Part shown: piece after piece, positions 29,461-42,224 of the stretch
Position numbering within the stretch: position 1 is the stretch's first letter
Layout: each line of letters opens with the position of its first letter
NCBI RefSeq assembly: GCF_019059575.1
Contig: NW_024882191.1
Location: 248,001 to 312,000, forward strand
Direction: 5' to 3'
Length of the DNA stretch: 64,000 nucleotides
From: Amphibalanus amphitrite
Lineage: Eukaryota; Arthropoda; Thecostraca; Balanomorpha; Balanidae
Made by a program: the position numbers and the translations under genes
Notes under the pieces: model-generated
Seen by the model: only the letters and a program-made list of their open reading frames with translations
Databases searched by the model: none
Told to the model about the DNA's origin: nothing

Positions 29461-29909
29461 CATAGGCGGCGGAACGGGGAGGGCACCGTGCCTCCCTTTG
29501 ATTTTGGCATTTTAACATTAGCCCTATGGGCGTTGCATGGAGAGAATGGGACCAAAAGTCGGCAGTGGCCCCCCTTAATTGAAGGTGTTCCGCCGCTACT
29601 GAGCCTATGTTATACCGCTGCCGCTAGATGTCATCACTGTTTGCGCCTGAAGTTATGCTGTACCGCACATCTCCAAGCCTATGGTATACACTGCCGCTAG
29701 ATGTCACGACTGTTTGCGCCTGAAGTTATGCTGTACCGCACATCTCCAAGCCTATGCATAGGCGGCGGAACGGGGAGGGCACCGGGGCACCGTGCCCCCC
29801 TTTGATTTTGGCATTTTAATATTAGCCCTATGGGCGTTGCATAGAAAGAATGGGACCAAAAGTCGGCAGTGCCCCCCCCCCCTTAATTGAAGGTATTCCG
29901 CCGCTACTG
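29461..29909. mobile_element. Composite of two small hAT-type MITEs
   Basis: Two near-identical MITEs (29461-29601 and 29757-29909), same orientation, with ends CATAGGCGGCGGAAC and, inverted, CAGTAGCGGCGGAAC. Between them are two 73-74-bp tandem units, each starting AGCCTATG. The outer flanks are CCACTCGA (29453-29460) and CCACTCTA (29910-29917). The inner flanks are AGCCTATG right of copy 1 and AGCCTATG left of copy 2. Both pairs have hAT duplication length (8 bp). Confidence 0.75.
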
Positions 29910-30213
29910 CCACTCTATATACATTATACAATACAGATACCTACCTACACCTACATGTCATATAGAAGCCGTTCTCACAACGGCTCATCTGGCGAATACA
30001 CCAAACCTTGACCAAGTCTAACCAAGTCCTTGACATTTACCACTTTGATCAAACTTTGATCAAAGTCTTTTACAGCAAATATCTTCGAATGATTCATGAA
30101 TTCATTTAAATGTTTTAAAAAATGTTTGTTAATTTGACAGATCAGGTACAGCCCACCGCTAAAGTAATGTGCGGTTTTACCAATATCAACGGACGGGTTT
30201 GACTGGCGATTTT

Positions 30214-31114
30214 TTAACCCGCGCCCCAGTGGCGGTCTCAGCCAACTTCGCCCTAGTGGGGGGGGGGGGGGGGGGCATATGTTACCACCCACCTCTAACT
30301 CAAAAACTAAGAGGGCTAGAAAGACGCGGTAAAAAGCAATCGATAGCTCTCAATGCGTACGTTTGAAAGTATTTCGGTCATTTTTAATCTTAGAGCAATA
30401 TTGGGGTCACTGGAGTTCATCAGAGGTCAAAATGTGCCAAATGTCATTATATTTTTCCGAAAACATGCATTTATCTCAGGAAGTATGATAGCTATAAAAA
30501 CGCATGGAAAAGCAAACGATAGCTCTTGAACTCTTCTTTCGATAAGGTCATTTATCAAAATTGACCTCAGTTCAACGGTTTAGCCTTCAGAGGGCAAAAA
30601 CTCCAAAAATAACTGTTTTTACGAAAAGTGTTTTTCGACAATAATTTTGACTTTAAAAAAACCACGACATTTCTATTGCCAGAATCGTGTTCCTCTCGCC
30701 GAGAGGCATCGAATGAACTATAATTTGACCTTGCAAGGTCAACTTGAAAATTTGACCTCAGGTCAAGGTCATAACCTGACCGGAAAAGGTCATGTTGCAT
30801 ATCAGTCGATGCGTCTCGACAAGACAAACACAATGAGACCATCCCCAGCGTTCTATCTCTTTCCAATCGAGTTATTGGCAAAAATCTGTTTGTGGCCTCA
30901 AATGACCTCGGATGACCTTTCTAGAGGCTATCAGCAAAAACGACACCCTGGTCGTCACGGGTGCTCCAAATCATTGTGATTCTGAAATATTTGGACTGTT
31001 TCTATGCGTACACACGGATCTAGAGGCATTTTCATTTTTATCCATTGACTTATAATGGTAAGGTCACGCCACTGACCTGATCTTAGGTCACGGATATAAA
31101 AAAAAAAATCCGAG
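30214..31114 (+). mobile_element. TTAA-type MITE family, copy B (3' truncated)
   Basis: Starts TTAACCCGCGCCCCAGTGG, GGTCTCAGCCAACTTCGCCC, then a long G run and CATATGTTACCACCC. It tracks copy C (42804-43980) closely to CACGGATATAAA...ATCCGAG and then breaks off at a different element, so the right third is missing. Confidence 0.8.
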
Positions 31115-31252
31115 CCCCACTCCATAACTACAAAAATACTACCCCGAAATTAGTTAAACTAGCTTGGTGAGGTTGGGCACTTGGCCCAATCTCAGCAAGT
31201 TATGTAACCTTAATTTTGGGACAGTATTTTTGTAGTTACGGAGTGGGGTAGT
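31115..31252. repeat. Near-palindromic junction of two MITE ends
   Basis: CCCCACTCCATAACTAC plus AAAAATACT is inverted 80 bases later as AGTATTTTTGTAGTTACGGAGTGGGG. The centre brings a right end (CTTGGTGAGGTTGGGC) and a left end (GGCCCAATCTCAGCAAG) of the GGGCCCAATCTCACC family head to head. Confidence 0.65.
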
Positions 31253-31279
31253 TTGGTATTTTACCCCAAATTGAGTTTA

Positions 31280-32308
31280 GGGGAGAGCGGGGCCAGTTGA
31301 ACCACTTTTTATCTATTGACATGCACAGCGAGATCTAGTTGTCATATCGAAAAATGCACAATGCCATGAAAAAATATGCTCTTTTGGCTTTATTTTAAGA
31401 TATGTAAAATTATGTTTCAAACATATTTTGCTGCCAAACGCATGCTTATAAAACAGCTCTACGCCCGTTTCAAATGACCCCGATGCGAGGGTCAATTGAA
31501 CCAGCCCATGGGGTCAATTGCACCTATCCTAACAATGGGATGTTTTCCTCTTTAAGGCCACTTTCTTAAGGAGATATTTTGTCCGGTTTACTTTTCCAAA
31601 TGCTACATTCAATAGGTCGTTGGAAAGCTAAAAGTGCAAAGTTCCTCATAATAGGTGACATAAAGTACATAATGACATAGACTATGGTAAAATGGGCGGA
31701 TGAGGAAAATGAGAAATATCTCAGGCTATAGTGTGCTTTCAAGCAAAAGGCTGGAGAAAAAGGGGTCAAAAATTGAGCTCTATTAAACTATTAATTCAGT
31801 TTAAAAACCCATTTCAAAGGTGGACTATTTCCTTTAATGTTTACAGCCCCTGAACAATAACCATTGCAAAGGTCACCGGGGTCCATTGAAACGGCCTGTG
31901 GCCCTGTTTCAACTGACCCTCAGAGAAGCGTTTCAATTGACCCCATCCGCTCCCGCCATCTCGCACGCGCCGTAAAGCACATGTCAAACGAGCTGGAGGG
32001 ACGGCATCATGCTGAATGAAGGGCCAAATAAGGTGTTATTCCGGAGCCAGGAGTTCTTCTTTCAGCAAACAAAGGTATATGAGATATCACAAAATATTCA
32101 TAAAAACGATTTCTCCCAAACGCCCCTCAAAAACACAAAAACAAGTGTCAAATCAAAATTACCGTCCGTTTGCCGCCCAAACGCCGTTGACAAAGGAAGT
32201 GGTCGAGCGCGGATGCGCAGTGGTGTCGGCAACGCCATATGTTGCATACTGTTGAAAATAAAGCCATGTTTCATCTGACCCCGTGTTTCAACTGGCCCCG
32301 CTCTCCCC
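31280..32308. mobile_element. TAGGGG-ended element, GGCCAGTTGAA type
   Basis: Flanked by TA. Ends GGGGAGAGCGGGGCCAGTTGAA and exact inverse (about 22-24 bp). The inner motif recurs inside as GGGTCAATTGAACC, GGGTCAATTGCACC, GGGTCCATTGAAAC and, inverted, TTTCAACTGACCC and TTTCAATTGACCCC. A GGGCCCAATCTCACC-type end lies just outside both ends (about 31190 and 32312), so it seems to have inserted into a MITE of that family. No transposase. Confidence 0.8.
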
Positions 32309-34659
32309 TACCGCACTTGGTGAGATTGGGCGAAACCCGTTTTACCCCCCGAAGGACATTAGCATTAGGTACCTATCGTTCATGTTTATCAAAGCAGCCG
32401 GCAGCTTTCTATTGCAGCCAAAGGTTGGCTAGGACGATAGTCACTCATTGCTATGCTTTCACTGACTATCAAAAACCTACTCAAGCTGATTTTCACCTGT
32501 TAGGTTACCAAACAAATGTTGAAAAATACATCAGCACCATGAAAAAACCTTACTCAATACTCACGATCCTCGGCAACGCCACCTCCCACCGGCGTCCACC
32601 AGAAAAGGGCGGCAAACGAGCGAAGTTCAAATTGCCAGAAGTGATTCCAGATAGCAACACCTGATTAGAATAAAATGCACTTTCTCATATTGCCCCGGTA
32701 CCCCATTAGGCCATTATGCCCCACCTTAACTTCCCCTACCTGTCTTCTCAACTGGATTTTCAGTGTCAAATTCTTTGTAGAGTACCATATCTCAGACCAT
32801 ATAATCACAAAGCTATACTTTCCAAACAATGTTATTTTTGGTGTTTTGAGTCTGCCTTTTCCGCTAGGGAATGTTGTCATTAACATTTATTTATTCATTG
32901 TAAAACCTAACCATTGAAAAACCTGTTACCTACCTACCATTAGACTTACTAACTGATCGTGCTTTTGCAACATGAATGAGTATTCTTCATTGTATAGGGG
33001 AAGTTGGGGGAACGCCGAAGACTTTTTTCTGACGCCCGTAGCACGCAAGGTAGACAACATACGCCAGTGGCGCAGCCAGGATTTCATTTCGGGGGGGTCA
33101 TCGCCTCCATAGCGGGCCCCCTAGTGTGCGGGCCCCCCACCCATTTTTCAGAATCTCTCCATATTTTATACACATTCTGCTGGGCGGGCCCCCTTTATCT
33201 GCACGATAACCCTGAGCGAGTTTGAATCGGAAAGTTTTGATAGAACAATAGCTCGGTAATCACCCGGTGTGTCATCAATGGGTTAATTTCCACGCAAATT
33301 GACCACGCCAGAAATATAGGTAGGTACTATTACTATGAAGTATGAATTCGTATCTTTCGAGGACGAAATGTACGCCTTCCGCAATATGCATAGCATAAAT
33401 GCAAACGGAGCTGTTGCCTGCTTCTGTCGGACAAGATATGATATACGAGTAGTACTTTGTAGTCCCATGTGCCTGTCCTAAAGTCATCTAATGGCTGCTG
33501 TAGTACCTAGATTGTGCCATTATTCGTCTTCATTACGTGAATTCGCTCACAAGAAATTTTAACGCGCTCATATGGGACATTTATTGCCTTTGGCCGGGTT
33601 TGTTGTGTTGTGGTAATGTGGTGATGTAGATTCTGTCTGTTACCGAGGTCCCGGCATGGTGTTACTCCATGGTGTTACTTAGCGCAGGGTGCAGGCCTGC
33701 AGACTGTTGCACCTAGCGCGCTGAAATTTGCGCAACTTATAGAACAAGGATGGACAACGTGCCTGTGAAGAGTCACAGCTCGATCGGGCCGGTGGTGAGC
33801 ACATGGCGCGTGCTCAAAAAGTGCAAATTCGCGTCATAGACTTTACATGCATAAATCGGCTTGCAAAATCGGGCGAAAATGGCTAAATTTGCCCAACACG
33901 GGTCCGGTCCCCGTGCAATATCTCGGTAACCGAGGACCCGATCGGCACGGGGACCACAGTATCGTGTACTCGTAGTAAATCGAACGCGCTATCGAATGGT
34001 GAGCAATGCAGGAAATGGCACGCGCCACGTGCACCTGTGAGGCACTTTTGCTTAAAAGTTGACGTTTCAGACGGATTTTGAACCTTATACCTACCATTTT
34101 CGGGTGACTGTCAGACGGGGCGAAATCAAATAACACCTATAGGCAAGAGAAATGTACCGCCTCTAATGAAAAATGTGAAAAGCTAATTGATCAAAAACAA
34201 GATGGAACAAAGGCTGGAGAACATAGTATTTGTCCATGATGTGCCACTTGCTTACATGGGTTTTGCTGCATAACCTGATAAGGTTGACAATTGAAAATGG
34301 CATCGTTGGAAAGAGCATTAAATTTTGTCCTAGATCCAATCATCGCTTTTGCAAGACGAGCAACAGCGTTCTTAAAAAGATAAATGTTTCAAACCTCTAC
34401 ATGGCAATTCATCGCAGGCTTTCCTTTTTCAATGACCTACGTCAACCTATGTTATAAAATACAGTTGACATGTTCTATAGTAGAACGCACGCTTATCTGA
34501 CACGGGCACTTCGATGCGATGGATATTTTTTCCCAAACCAAAATGTTTAGCCGTCAAAAAGCAATCGACGGAAATGGAGATAAGCCTGCTCCGGGGTTGG
34601 TCTTGTCTCCGGGGCCCACGGAGACAAGACCAACCAAACGCCTACCGATCAAAAATCAC

Positions 34660-35445
34660 CAGGGGGCCCGAGTCCCGTCCACCCGAGGGCCCGGGTCCCG
34701 TTCTCCCAGGGGTCCGGGCCGGGGCCCGTTCTCCCAGGGGTCCGGGCCCCGTTTTCCCAGGGGTCCGGGCCCCGTTCTCCCGGGGGCCCGGGCTCCGTCC
34801 ACCCGGGGCTCCGGGGCCCATCCACCAGGGGCCCGGGCCCCGTTCTCCCGGGGCCCGGGTCCAATCCACCCGGGGGCCCGGGCCCGTTCTCCCGGGCCCG
34901 GGCCCATCCACCGGGCCCGGGTTCAATCCACCCGGGGCCCCGGGCTCCGTCCACCCGGGGCCCGGGCCCCGTTCTCCCGGGGGGCCGGGCTCCATCCAAC
35001 CGGGGCTTGGGCCCGTTCCCCTGGGGGCCCGGGCCCCATCCACCCGGGGCCCGGGCCCCCGTCCACCCGAGGGCCCGGGTCCCGTTCTCCCAGGGGTCCG
35101 GGCCCCGTTCTCCCGGGGGCCCGGGCTCCGTCCACCCGGGGTCCGGGCCCCGTTCTCCTAGGGCCCCGGGCCCCGTTCTCCCGGGGCCCGGGTCCAATCC
35201 AACCGGGGGCCCGGGCCCCGGGGCTCCATCCACCGGGGGCCCGGGCTCAATCCACCCGGGGGCCCGGGCTCCGTCCAACCGGGGCCCGGGTCCCGGTCTC
35301 CCGGGGGGCCGGGCTCCATCCACCCGGGGCCCGGGCCCGTTCTCCCGGGGGCCTGGGCTCCATCCACTCGGGGCCCCGGGCCCCATCTACCCTGGGTCCG
35401 TGCCTCATCTACCCGGGGCCCGGGCCCCTTGCACCATGGGCCCAT
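34660..35445. repeat. GGGGCCCGGGCCCC-type minisatellite inside the hAT element
   Basis: Units of about 20-27 bases built on GGGGCCCGGGCCCCGTTCTC or GGGCTCCATCCACCC. They are locally palindromic because of GGGCCC and CCCGGG. The long open frames across it on both strands are repeat artefacts. Confidence 0.93.
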
Positions 35446-35509
35446 GGACCATCACCCGTGGTGTCCCAGTACGCATTTTCGAAGCGGGCTCGTCCGATTA
35501 GATTAGGAC

Positions 35510-35673
<164 letters not shown>

Positions 35674-36582
35674 GCTATCCCAGAGCGGGCCCCTGACAGA
35701 AATTTCGGGGGGGTCAGCTGACCCTCTGACCCCCCCCTGGCTGCGCCACTGACATACGCTATTCTTGTTGGCGTCATTCGAGAGGCCAGTCTTTTGCCTT
35801 TCAAACATACCAGGCGCATTTGATGAATTCGCATACCGTTAAGCGCACAAACTAAAAATATCAAAGAAGTGACTTTTTCGGCGTTGCCCCGGACTGCGGG
35901 GAAAGCCGAAAATGGGAGAAATGATCTACGGGGAATGCCGACATTGATGTTTTGCCATTTTATCTCAAACTTTATCCAGAATTCATCAAAGCTGACACAC
36001 GTTTCAAGAGCTTGAGGACGCGGTGCACACTGGAAGTTATAATTGTGTGATATAATAAGAAAATGCCAGGTAAATCATTCCTTATAGGTAACAGGCCGTT
36101 GTGTCGGTTGAAAGTGTAATTTGTGTGACTAAAAATACGCGTTGCTATTCTACAGCAGTAAAGTCCACGTAGCGTGCTTTTAACACGTGCGTAATCGCAC
36201 GTTTTCGGCATTACCCCAGCCAGCCATACTTTCATTTGCAGGCCCATAACTTTTCAACGTGCTGTATAAATTTCAAATAGGCAGCACACTTATGCAAAGA
36301 CATGCTAAAGATTACTTGACCGAATTGGCCAGACAAACGGTAGCATAATGAGTAAAAAATGCAGCTTCAAAGGCGCATGTAGTACAAGGGAAACGTACCT
36401 TGAAAACGCTCTTGGCGCCCTCACAGTCGAAGTATTCCGAATGACGACTCGTAACAAACATGCGATAATTGTAGTCACTTAAGCTTCAGAGCATCACTGA
36501 CAGGTGGCATCCATGTCTTACGGTTTTCGAAATATCTCGAATTTCGGCTTTGCCCCAACTCCGGCATTGCCCCAACTTCCCC

Positions 36583-37475
36583 TAAACTACAGGGTGAACA
36601 AGGGTGAACAACATCATCCGAAATATATGGACTTCTGAGTTAGAAATTATTATCCCAGATGATAATCCGAAAAAGTAACCATACATACCTAATTTCCTGG
36701 GAAAAATGACTTATAGCGTACCTATAAGTCATAAGTCATAAACAACATATAGCGTACCTACCTTTCTTAACTCACCGAATTGAGAATTAACACGCGCAGT
36801 GGGGAGGGGCGAAACCTTCGCCAATAACTGGCGCCGTAAACATAATATTGATGTGAAATTATGGCTACCTGTCAATAATTTAATCGCGCAGCTTCTATTG
36901 CAAAGAAATAAAATCGGTTCACAACTTTTCCAGTAACTTTCAACTTTTCCTCGTCAAGCGTTCATTTTGGCCACTTTTCGGTTAGTACCTATATAGGGTT
37001 CCTATACTGGTTTTAAAAAAATGCACTGCTTTTTCATGAATGTTCTTGCATTGTTTTTCTACAGGTGGCAAGATGACAAAATAAACGTTGATCCTCGTCA
37101 AACCTTGGCACCATCAACAATTCAAGTCATACATGGAGTAACTAATAACTATCCTGTTGCTCATATCGAGGCCAAGAAATCGATGTTGTCCGCTCTGCCC
37201 ATATGCATACCTAAGTTGTAAAGTTTTGCCAATATCTCCTTCTTGTGAACGCCTTTAGACATAAAACGAAGTTGAAATGAAAGGTAATTTAATGGGAATC
37301 ATGTTGACATAGGATTTAGGAAGAATATTTCCAAGTTTGAAAATGAAGCGTCGCGGCATAAAGACAAACATTTGGGGTGGCTGCTCTGCCCCGGTCTCCC
37401 CTATTTTCCTGGGCAGTTTCAATTCTGTTTTCAAGTTCAGTGTATTTAGGTAGGATTCTCTGTTCAGTGGCTCCC
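36583..37475. other. Intergenic; right end of another TAGGGG-type element
   Basis: At 37375-37403 the sequence GGGTGGCTGCTCTGCCCCGG followed by TCTCCCCTA is, inverted, TAGGGGAGACCGGGGCAGAG, the same outer module as the other TA elements, with a GGGCAGAGC inner motif (also at 37190-37201, inverted). I could not find its left end. A possible remnant ORF at 37021-37221 (+) is not recognised. Confidence 0.4.
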
Positions 37476-37590
37476 TGTCCAGTGTTTCTCTGTTTCCCTG
37501 TCCAGTGTTGCTCTGTTTCCCTGTCCAGTGTTTCTCTGTTTCCCTGTCCAGTGTTTCTCTGTTTCCCTGTCCAGTGTTTCTCTGTCCTCG
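37476..37590. repeat. 22-bp tandem repeat
   Basis: About five copies of GTTTCCCTGTCCAGTGTTTC followed by TC. Confidence 0.92.
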
Positions 37591-37744
37591 CCGCGGACGG
37601 TCGGCCGCTCCCCTCCCTTCCCCTCCCCGGCCTGTCCCCCCGCTCAGAGGTGACGGCGAGTCTGGAACAAAATGGCGGCCGGCCGCCTAGGCCTACTGCC
37701 CGACGGAAAACAAAAGCAAATGTCCGCCGACGACAGGGGGCGAA

Positions 37745-37905
37745 GGCAGCGGCCCTCCCCGAGACCACGCCCCCTCCCCGGGGCGACCCTCCCCGGACAG
37801 TCGGAGACCACGCCCTCTCCCCGGGCAGTCGGAGACCACGCCCCCCTCCCCGGGGCGCCCTCCCCGGGCAGTCGGAGACCATCCCGGGCAATCAGAGATC
37901 ACACA
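37745..37905. repeat. GC-rich tandem repeat
   Basis: Four to five copies of GGAGACCACGCCCCCTCCCC with GGGCAGTC or GGCGACCC joints, about 30 bases each, in a CpG-rich stretch (37600-37990). No exon recognised. Confidence 0.8.
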
Positions 37906-38200
37906 CCCCCTCCCCGTGCAGTCGGCAACATTGCGGCGGAGTGGGGGGGGGGGAGGGGAAGGACCGCGGCGATGGGTCGGGGCCCTGAGCGCGACGGTGA
38001 GGGATTACCTGTTATCTGTTACACTTATCTTATATACCTACCTACCTGTTGCCCGGTGTTTGAGAGTGCTTAGTATGAACTTTGTCAAAAAGAAGCGCAG
38101 TTCATTTTCTCCCGTTGTGCATTCACTGATAATGACAGGGTCACAAAATTGACCTAACGCTTCATCACCGATGTCAAAATGCCGGCATTGACGTTTTATA

Positions 38201-39369
38201 GGGGAGAGTGGGGAAAGATGCCCAGGGTTTTACTATGTCATATATTATTCGAAAATGACGATCGGAAAGCAAAAACTTCGAGTTTCAACGGAAGCCAACA
38301 TCATTTTTCTCCAAAAATACCACACTTCGTGCCTGAAATATGATAACTTTTTTGCTATTAAGCATTTTCCTGAAGAAGTGAAAGGGGGCATCTTACCCCA
38401 CAGGGTGGGAAAGACGCCCCCTGGCGTTGGGAAAGATGCCCCCCTGCACTATAAGTGACATAAATGGGCACGTGAATCGCCTGAACGAATCAGTAGTCCC
38501 TTCGAGCCTGCAGTAGACACCAAACGTCATCGTAAGGGCCCTCAAAAGTAGTCGTAAGGGGCTTCAGAGGTCATCGTTAGGGCCATCATAGTCCAGAGCG
38601 GCCAAACAAGCCTCCGTGGTGGCGTTCGGAGACCACTGTGGGGCCCTTATAGGTCTTCATGATGCTTGAGGGCCCTCGAGCCCATCGTGGGGACCTCAGA
38701 TGCCAGCGCGGCCCGTGGAGCCAACGTGGGAGCCCTCAAAGAATGTCGTGAGGGGCCCTGGAGTCAATAATGGGGCCCACAGAGGCCGTCGTGAGGGCTC
38801 TCAGAGTCAGATGCCGGCCAAAAAGTCGCTTTGTGGGCCGAGAGACCGGCATGGGGAGCACCCGACCGTACTGGACTCTCAATAGTCCCAGATCGGCTTT
38901 TGTCTCTCATCACAAGTATGTAATAAATGATTTGACGGGCTGCTTGAAGGACAGCCTACGGATTTAGGTCTTTCCCCATCAGGACAGGGGGCATCTTACC
39001 CCAAGGTACCGAAGTAACATTAAATCAGTACAATTTGTTAGCCATAAAACTACACCCTGAAACAAACTGTTTGGGGCACAGTACACGCATGTTAATGTAT
39101 CACGACTATAGCAAGGGACGCAAAAATTATCTACCTGCTTTGATATTTACAATGTTTTAACAACAAAATATTTTTTGAAAGCAGCAAATAAAAAACATGC
39201 AATCACCAGCCAGCCGTTGCCCAACTGGGCTTCGCAAATTTTTGTACAGTTAACAAGGCAGGCTTCCGCTTTACGCTAAGAACATTAATTTCCAGGTTCG
39301 ATTCTTTGTTTCGCCGCTAGAGGGGGTGGGGCGTCTTTCCCACCCTGGGCATCATACCCCACTCTCCCC
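38201..39369. mobile_element. TAGGGG-ended element, AAGATGCCC type
   Basis: Flanked by TATA on both sides (38197-38200; 39370-39373), so TA or TATA is the duplication. Ends GGGGAGAGTGGGGAAAGATG and, inverted, GGGGAGAGTGGGGTATGATG, both followed by CCCAGGGT. Internal copies: GGGAAAGACGCCCCC about 38408, GGGAAAGATGCCCCC about 38430, GGGGGCATCTTACCCCA about 38384 and about 38987. The middle (38520-38890) contains irregular GGGCCCTC repeats. Confidence 0.85.
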
Positions 39370-40275
39370 TATAAAGCACCAATGCCATCACAGTCGCTAT
39401 AAGTTTTAGAACGATCATTCAATCAGTGTTTCTATGACGACCACAATCATTTTTTATGAGGTGAGGTCATTTTACGTGACCTGGTGACCTAACCTGGAAA
39501 GGATTGGTTCTAAACTTTTTACAACAATTGCATAAAACTAAAAGACGACTGGTAAGTCGTGGGCAAGCCACAGAGGGGTACCTATTCACTATCTAACCCC
39601 CCCCCCCCCTCCAGCAGGGCGCGCGGGTTAAGGCAGGGTAGACCGGGGCAAGGCGCACTCAACTGAAACTTGACACATTGAGTTCTGAACCCTTGAGAAT
39701 TTATTGTGTTAATGGAGTTAATTGTGTTTATTGAGTTACAATTGAGTTATGTAATTGTGGTCAATAATCTAAGGTGGCTTGGGATTGTCTCGTTGAGACC
39801 TTTTGTTTGGTGCCGGTTTTGCTTCTCCAGCTTCTTTTATACAGGGTGTTCCAGAAACGTTTACCCATGCTGACAAAAAGTGACATGCTTGTACTTATAG
39901 GTACCCACAAACATGTCAAACGCAAAAAGCATAACAACCATCACTCAGGATCCGATTTAAATGCTCTTTGGGGAAACGTGTTGCACTAAGACTTCGGTGA
40001 GATGATTTTGGAGACATCATCTCACCGACGCTTCTCACCGTCTGCGCTTCAAAGTTTCAACCGGGCCTCGAGGGCATCATTCGGGTTGGTACCTAATGAT
40101 ATGGTTCACATTTAAAAAACACTTAAAACGAGAATAAATGACGAGAAAAATTCCTGCAGGGCTCAAATGAGTCACACAACACTAAAAAATGTCACCAACA
40201 AGGTCTCCACATGGGAACGCAAGCATAAAAGCAAATATCGACAAAGTCTTACCCGTGTTGGCGGGGTATAGTGAC
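39370..40275. other. Intergenic with transposon ends, no gene
   Basis: Contains a TTAA-family end (CCCCTCCAGCAGGGCGCGCGG then GTTAA at about 39610-39637), an isolated mariner-like end (TACAGGGTGTTCCAGAAACG at 39840), and AT-rich sequence. Confidence 0.4.
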
Positions 40276-40277
40276 TA

Positions 40278-40535
40278 GTGAGATCACACTTGTGTGAGAG
40301 ATCACACAAGCTTGAGCTGAATGAGATCACGCTTATGGAGCTTGAGCGGATTATTTTCAGCATGCGTAGCTCGAGTGCTTGCGGCTCCGACAATGTTTGC
40401 GTTCGCATGCTGAAAACCGGATTCCCAGTCATTGGTGGTGTCATCTTGCGTATACCTGATCTGATCAACACCTGCACCTAATCCAAACCAATCTAACATC
40501 CCCGATTCATGGAAACATTCCATAGTTCATCCTCA
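40278..40535 (+). pseudogene. LINE reverse transcriptase fragment (N-terminal linker)
   Basis: Reads ELERIIFSMRSSSACGSDNV then VRMLKTGFPVIGGVI, the segment that precedes the fingers of jockey/CR1-type reverse transcriptases. After an in-frame stop a shifted frame gives IPDSWKHSIVHP, the next conserved block. Both flanks of the ORF are missing, so it is a short decayed fragment. Confidence 0.65.
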
Positions 40536-40594
40536 TCTAAGTACATAAATAAATACATTTTCAGTCTTTGACTTCGTTCATCAAACCTTTGTTA

Positions 40595-41364
40595 TTGACC
40601 CAGCGCAAGCCGCCGCCGCCGGCGCCTGGTAGCTTCTCCTCCCCGCTCTCCCTCTCGCTCCTCCCCCGCTCTCCCTCTCGCTCCTCCCCCGCTCTCCCCG
40701 TCGGTGTGTTGCATGCCTCGGCCTTGAACTCGCCTGCAAGCCGCAGTGTGGCGCTGCCGGCGGCGCGCCGTTTTTTGCCGTTTTTCCCCGCCGAGCGGCG
40801 GCGCTCCGGGATCAGGCGGTGCAGGCGCGTTGCATTGCGTTGCAGGTCAGCGGGGTGGTGAGTGGCTCCGCAGTCCGCCCGGCTGAGACGGCACGTGCAC
40901 CGGGAGCACAGAGCAGAGGACGGCGAGCGCGGGCAGCGCGGCGCCGGGCGTCCGCGGCTGACGGTGCGCTGGTGACTGGTGCGCTGGTGATTGGTGTCTG
41001 TCCTCCAGCAGCCCGGTGTGCTGCCGCTGTCACTCAGGTGGAGGGTCAGGCAGCTGCCCACCGGCCGACCGACACCGGAGAGACGCGCCACCATCAGTGG
41101 ACGGGGGCCGCCGACCGGGACCGGCAGGGAGACGGCGGCGGCCGCGGCGGCGGGCCCGCTCTGCGGATCCCACTACTGCAGATACCGACCGACGGGACGA
41201 GCCGGGTCAGGGGCACACCAGCAGACACCGGCTGGGCGGGCCGGGTCGGTGCTGCCAGGCCCCGTGTGACGGTCAGACCCCGGCCGGGCCCTGTGTGTGA
41301 CGGCCGAGCCCCGTGTGTGACGGCCCCGGCTGAGTCGCCGCGGCGCCGCGGGCCGACTCCAGCC
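40595..41364 (+). promoter_or_regulatory. CpG-rich promoter / 5' UTR-like region of unknown gene
   Basis: An abrupt change at about 40600 to GC- and CpG-rich sequence (CCGCCGCCGGCGCC, repeated CTCTCGCTCCTCCCCCG at 40640-40690) that ends at a coding-like ATG in GCCATGG context. This is typical of an animal CpG-type promoter with a long 5' UTR. The start site is unknown. Confidence 0.5.
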
Positions 41365-41509
41365 ATGGAGAGGAGGGACGGCGGTGCCCCCGTCCCCCCG
41401 TCCCACCAGCCGGCGGCGGTCAGCCCGCCCGTATCGCCGGCCAGCCTGGCAGCCAGCCCGGCGCCCACCGGCCGCGGCGTGGTCTTCAGCCGAAACAGAT
41501 ACGGACAAG
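41365..41509 (+). CDS. First coding exon of an unrecognised gene
   Basis: ATG in a strong context (AGCCATGGAG) opens 48 codons rich in Pro/Ala/Ser (MERRDGGAPVPPSHQPAAVS..., ending VVFSRNRYGQ) plus one base, then a donor GGTAGGC. The terminal RGVVFSRNRYGQ looks like the start of an ordered region. I do not recognise the family. The next exon is uncertain: 48894-49063 and 54862-54919 both continue the frame. The intron would start 50 bases before a 6-kb nest of transposons. Confidence 0.5.
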
Positions 41510-42224
41510 GTAGGCCTGCTGGTGCGCCGTGCGTGCGGCTATGTCGTAAACTACCACAGGTGGGGAAGGACGGGGTAATTTGGCCGCTCTTTTAGGAAGC
41601 GCTGTAGCTCGAAGTTGGCGACATATGCCTGCACTCTCTCGACGCTGGCAGATGTACTTACCATTCATTTTACTTTCTTGTACAGTAAACTGAAAATGAT
41701 AGAGCAACTACTTTTACCTAAATTTTGACGTTTTACAAAGGTCTACAGAGCGGTCAAACTGCCTTGCTCATTAGCGTCGCCACGGGGGGGAGGGGGCAGC
41801 TTGCCCCGCCCCCAACCTCGGACCAGGCACCCCTAAGATCGATACAGATCCGATGAGATTTAGGGGTCGGGGAAAATGGGATACATTTCTTAGAATGCCT
41901 GTGAGGTCAGACTCGGTTGGAGCGTGCAGTTCAAACCAGAGTCGGAGTCGGAGTCGCCAAAATCTTCAAGACTCCGACTCCAGACTCGGAAATGTCAATG
42001 TTGTGATTCATTCCCTGTTCCTAGTTGGTTCTTTATTCCATTTTATATCTGATTTTCATAAGGTTTGGAGTGCGCTGACATATAATTTTCGTTCAAAGCG
42101 TTACACGAAATCTTCGGGACCTTTCTCAATTCTCGTCAAATGTCTGCGACAGGCTCATGTAGGTACTGTTCAAGTGTCGCAGGGCTCATGAGCTTGCTTT
42201 TCACACAGGCTCTTAAGGAGCTCT

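Noticed and set aside
37021..37221. 66-codon ORF preceded by an acceptor-like TTTCTACAG
   Set aside because: No family recognised, no phase partner upstream, and it lies in transposon-rich DNA.
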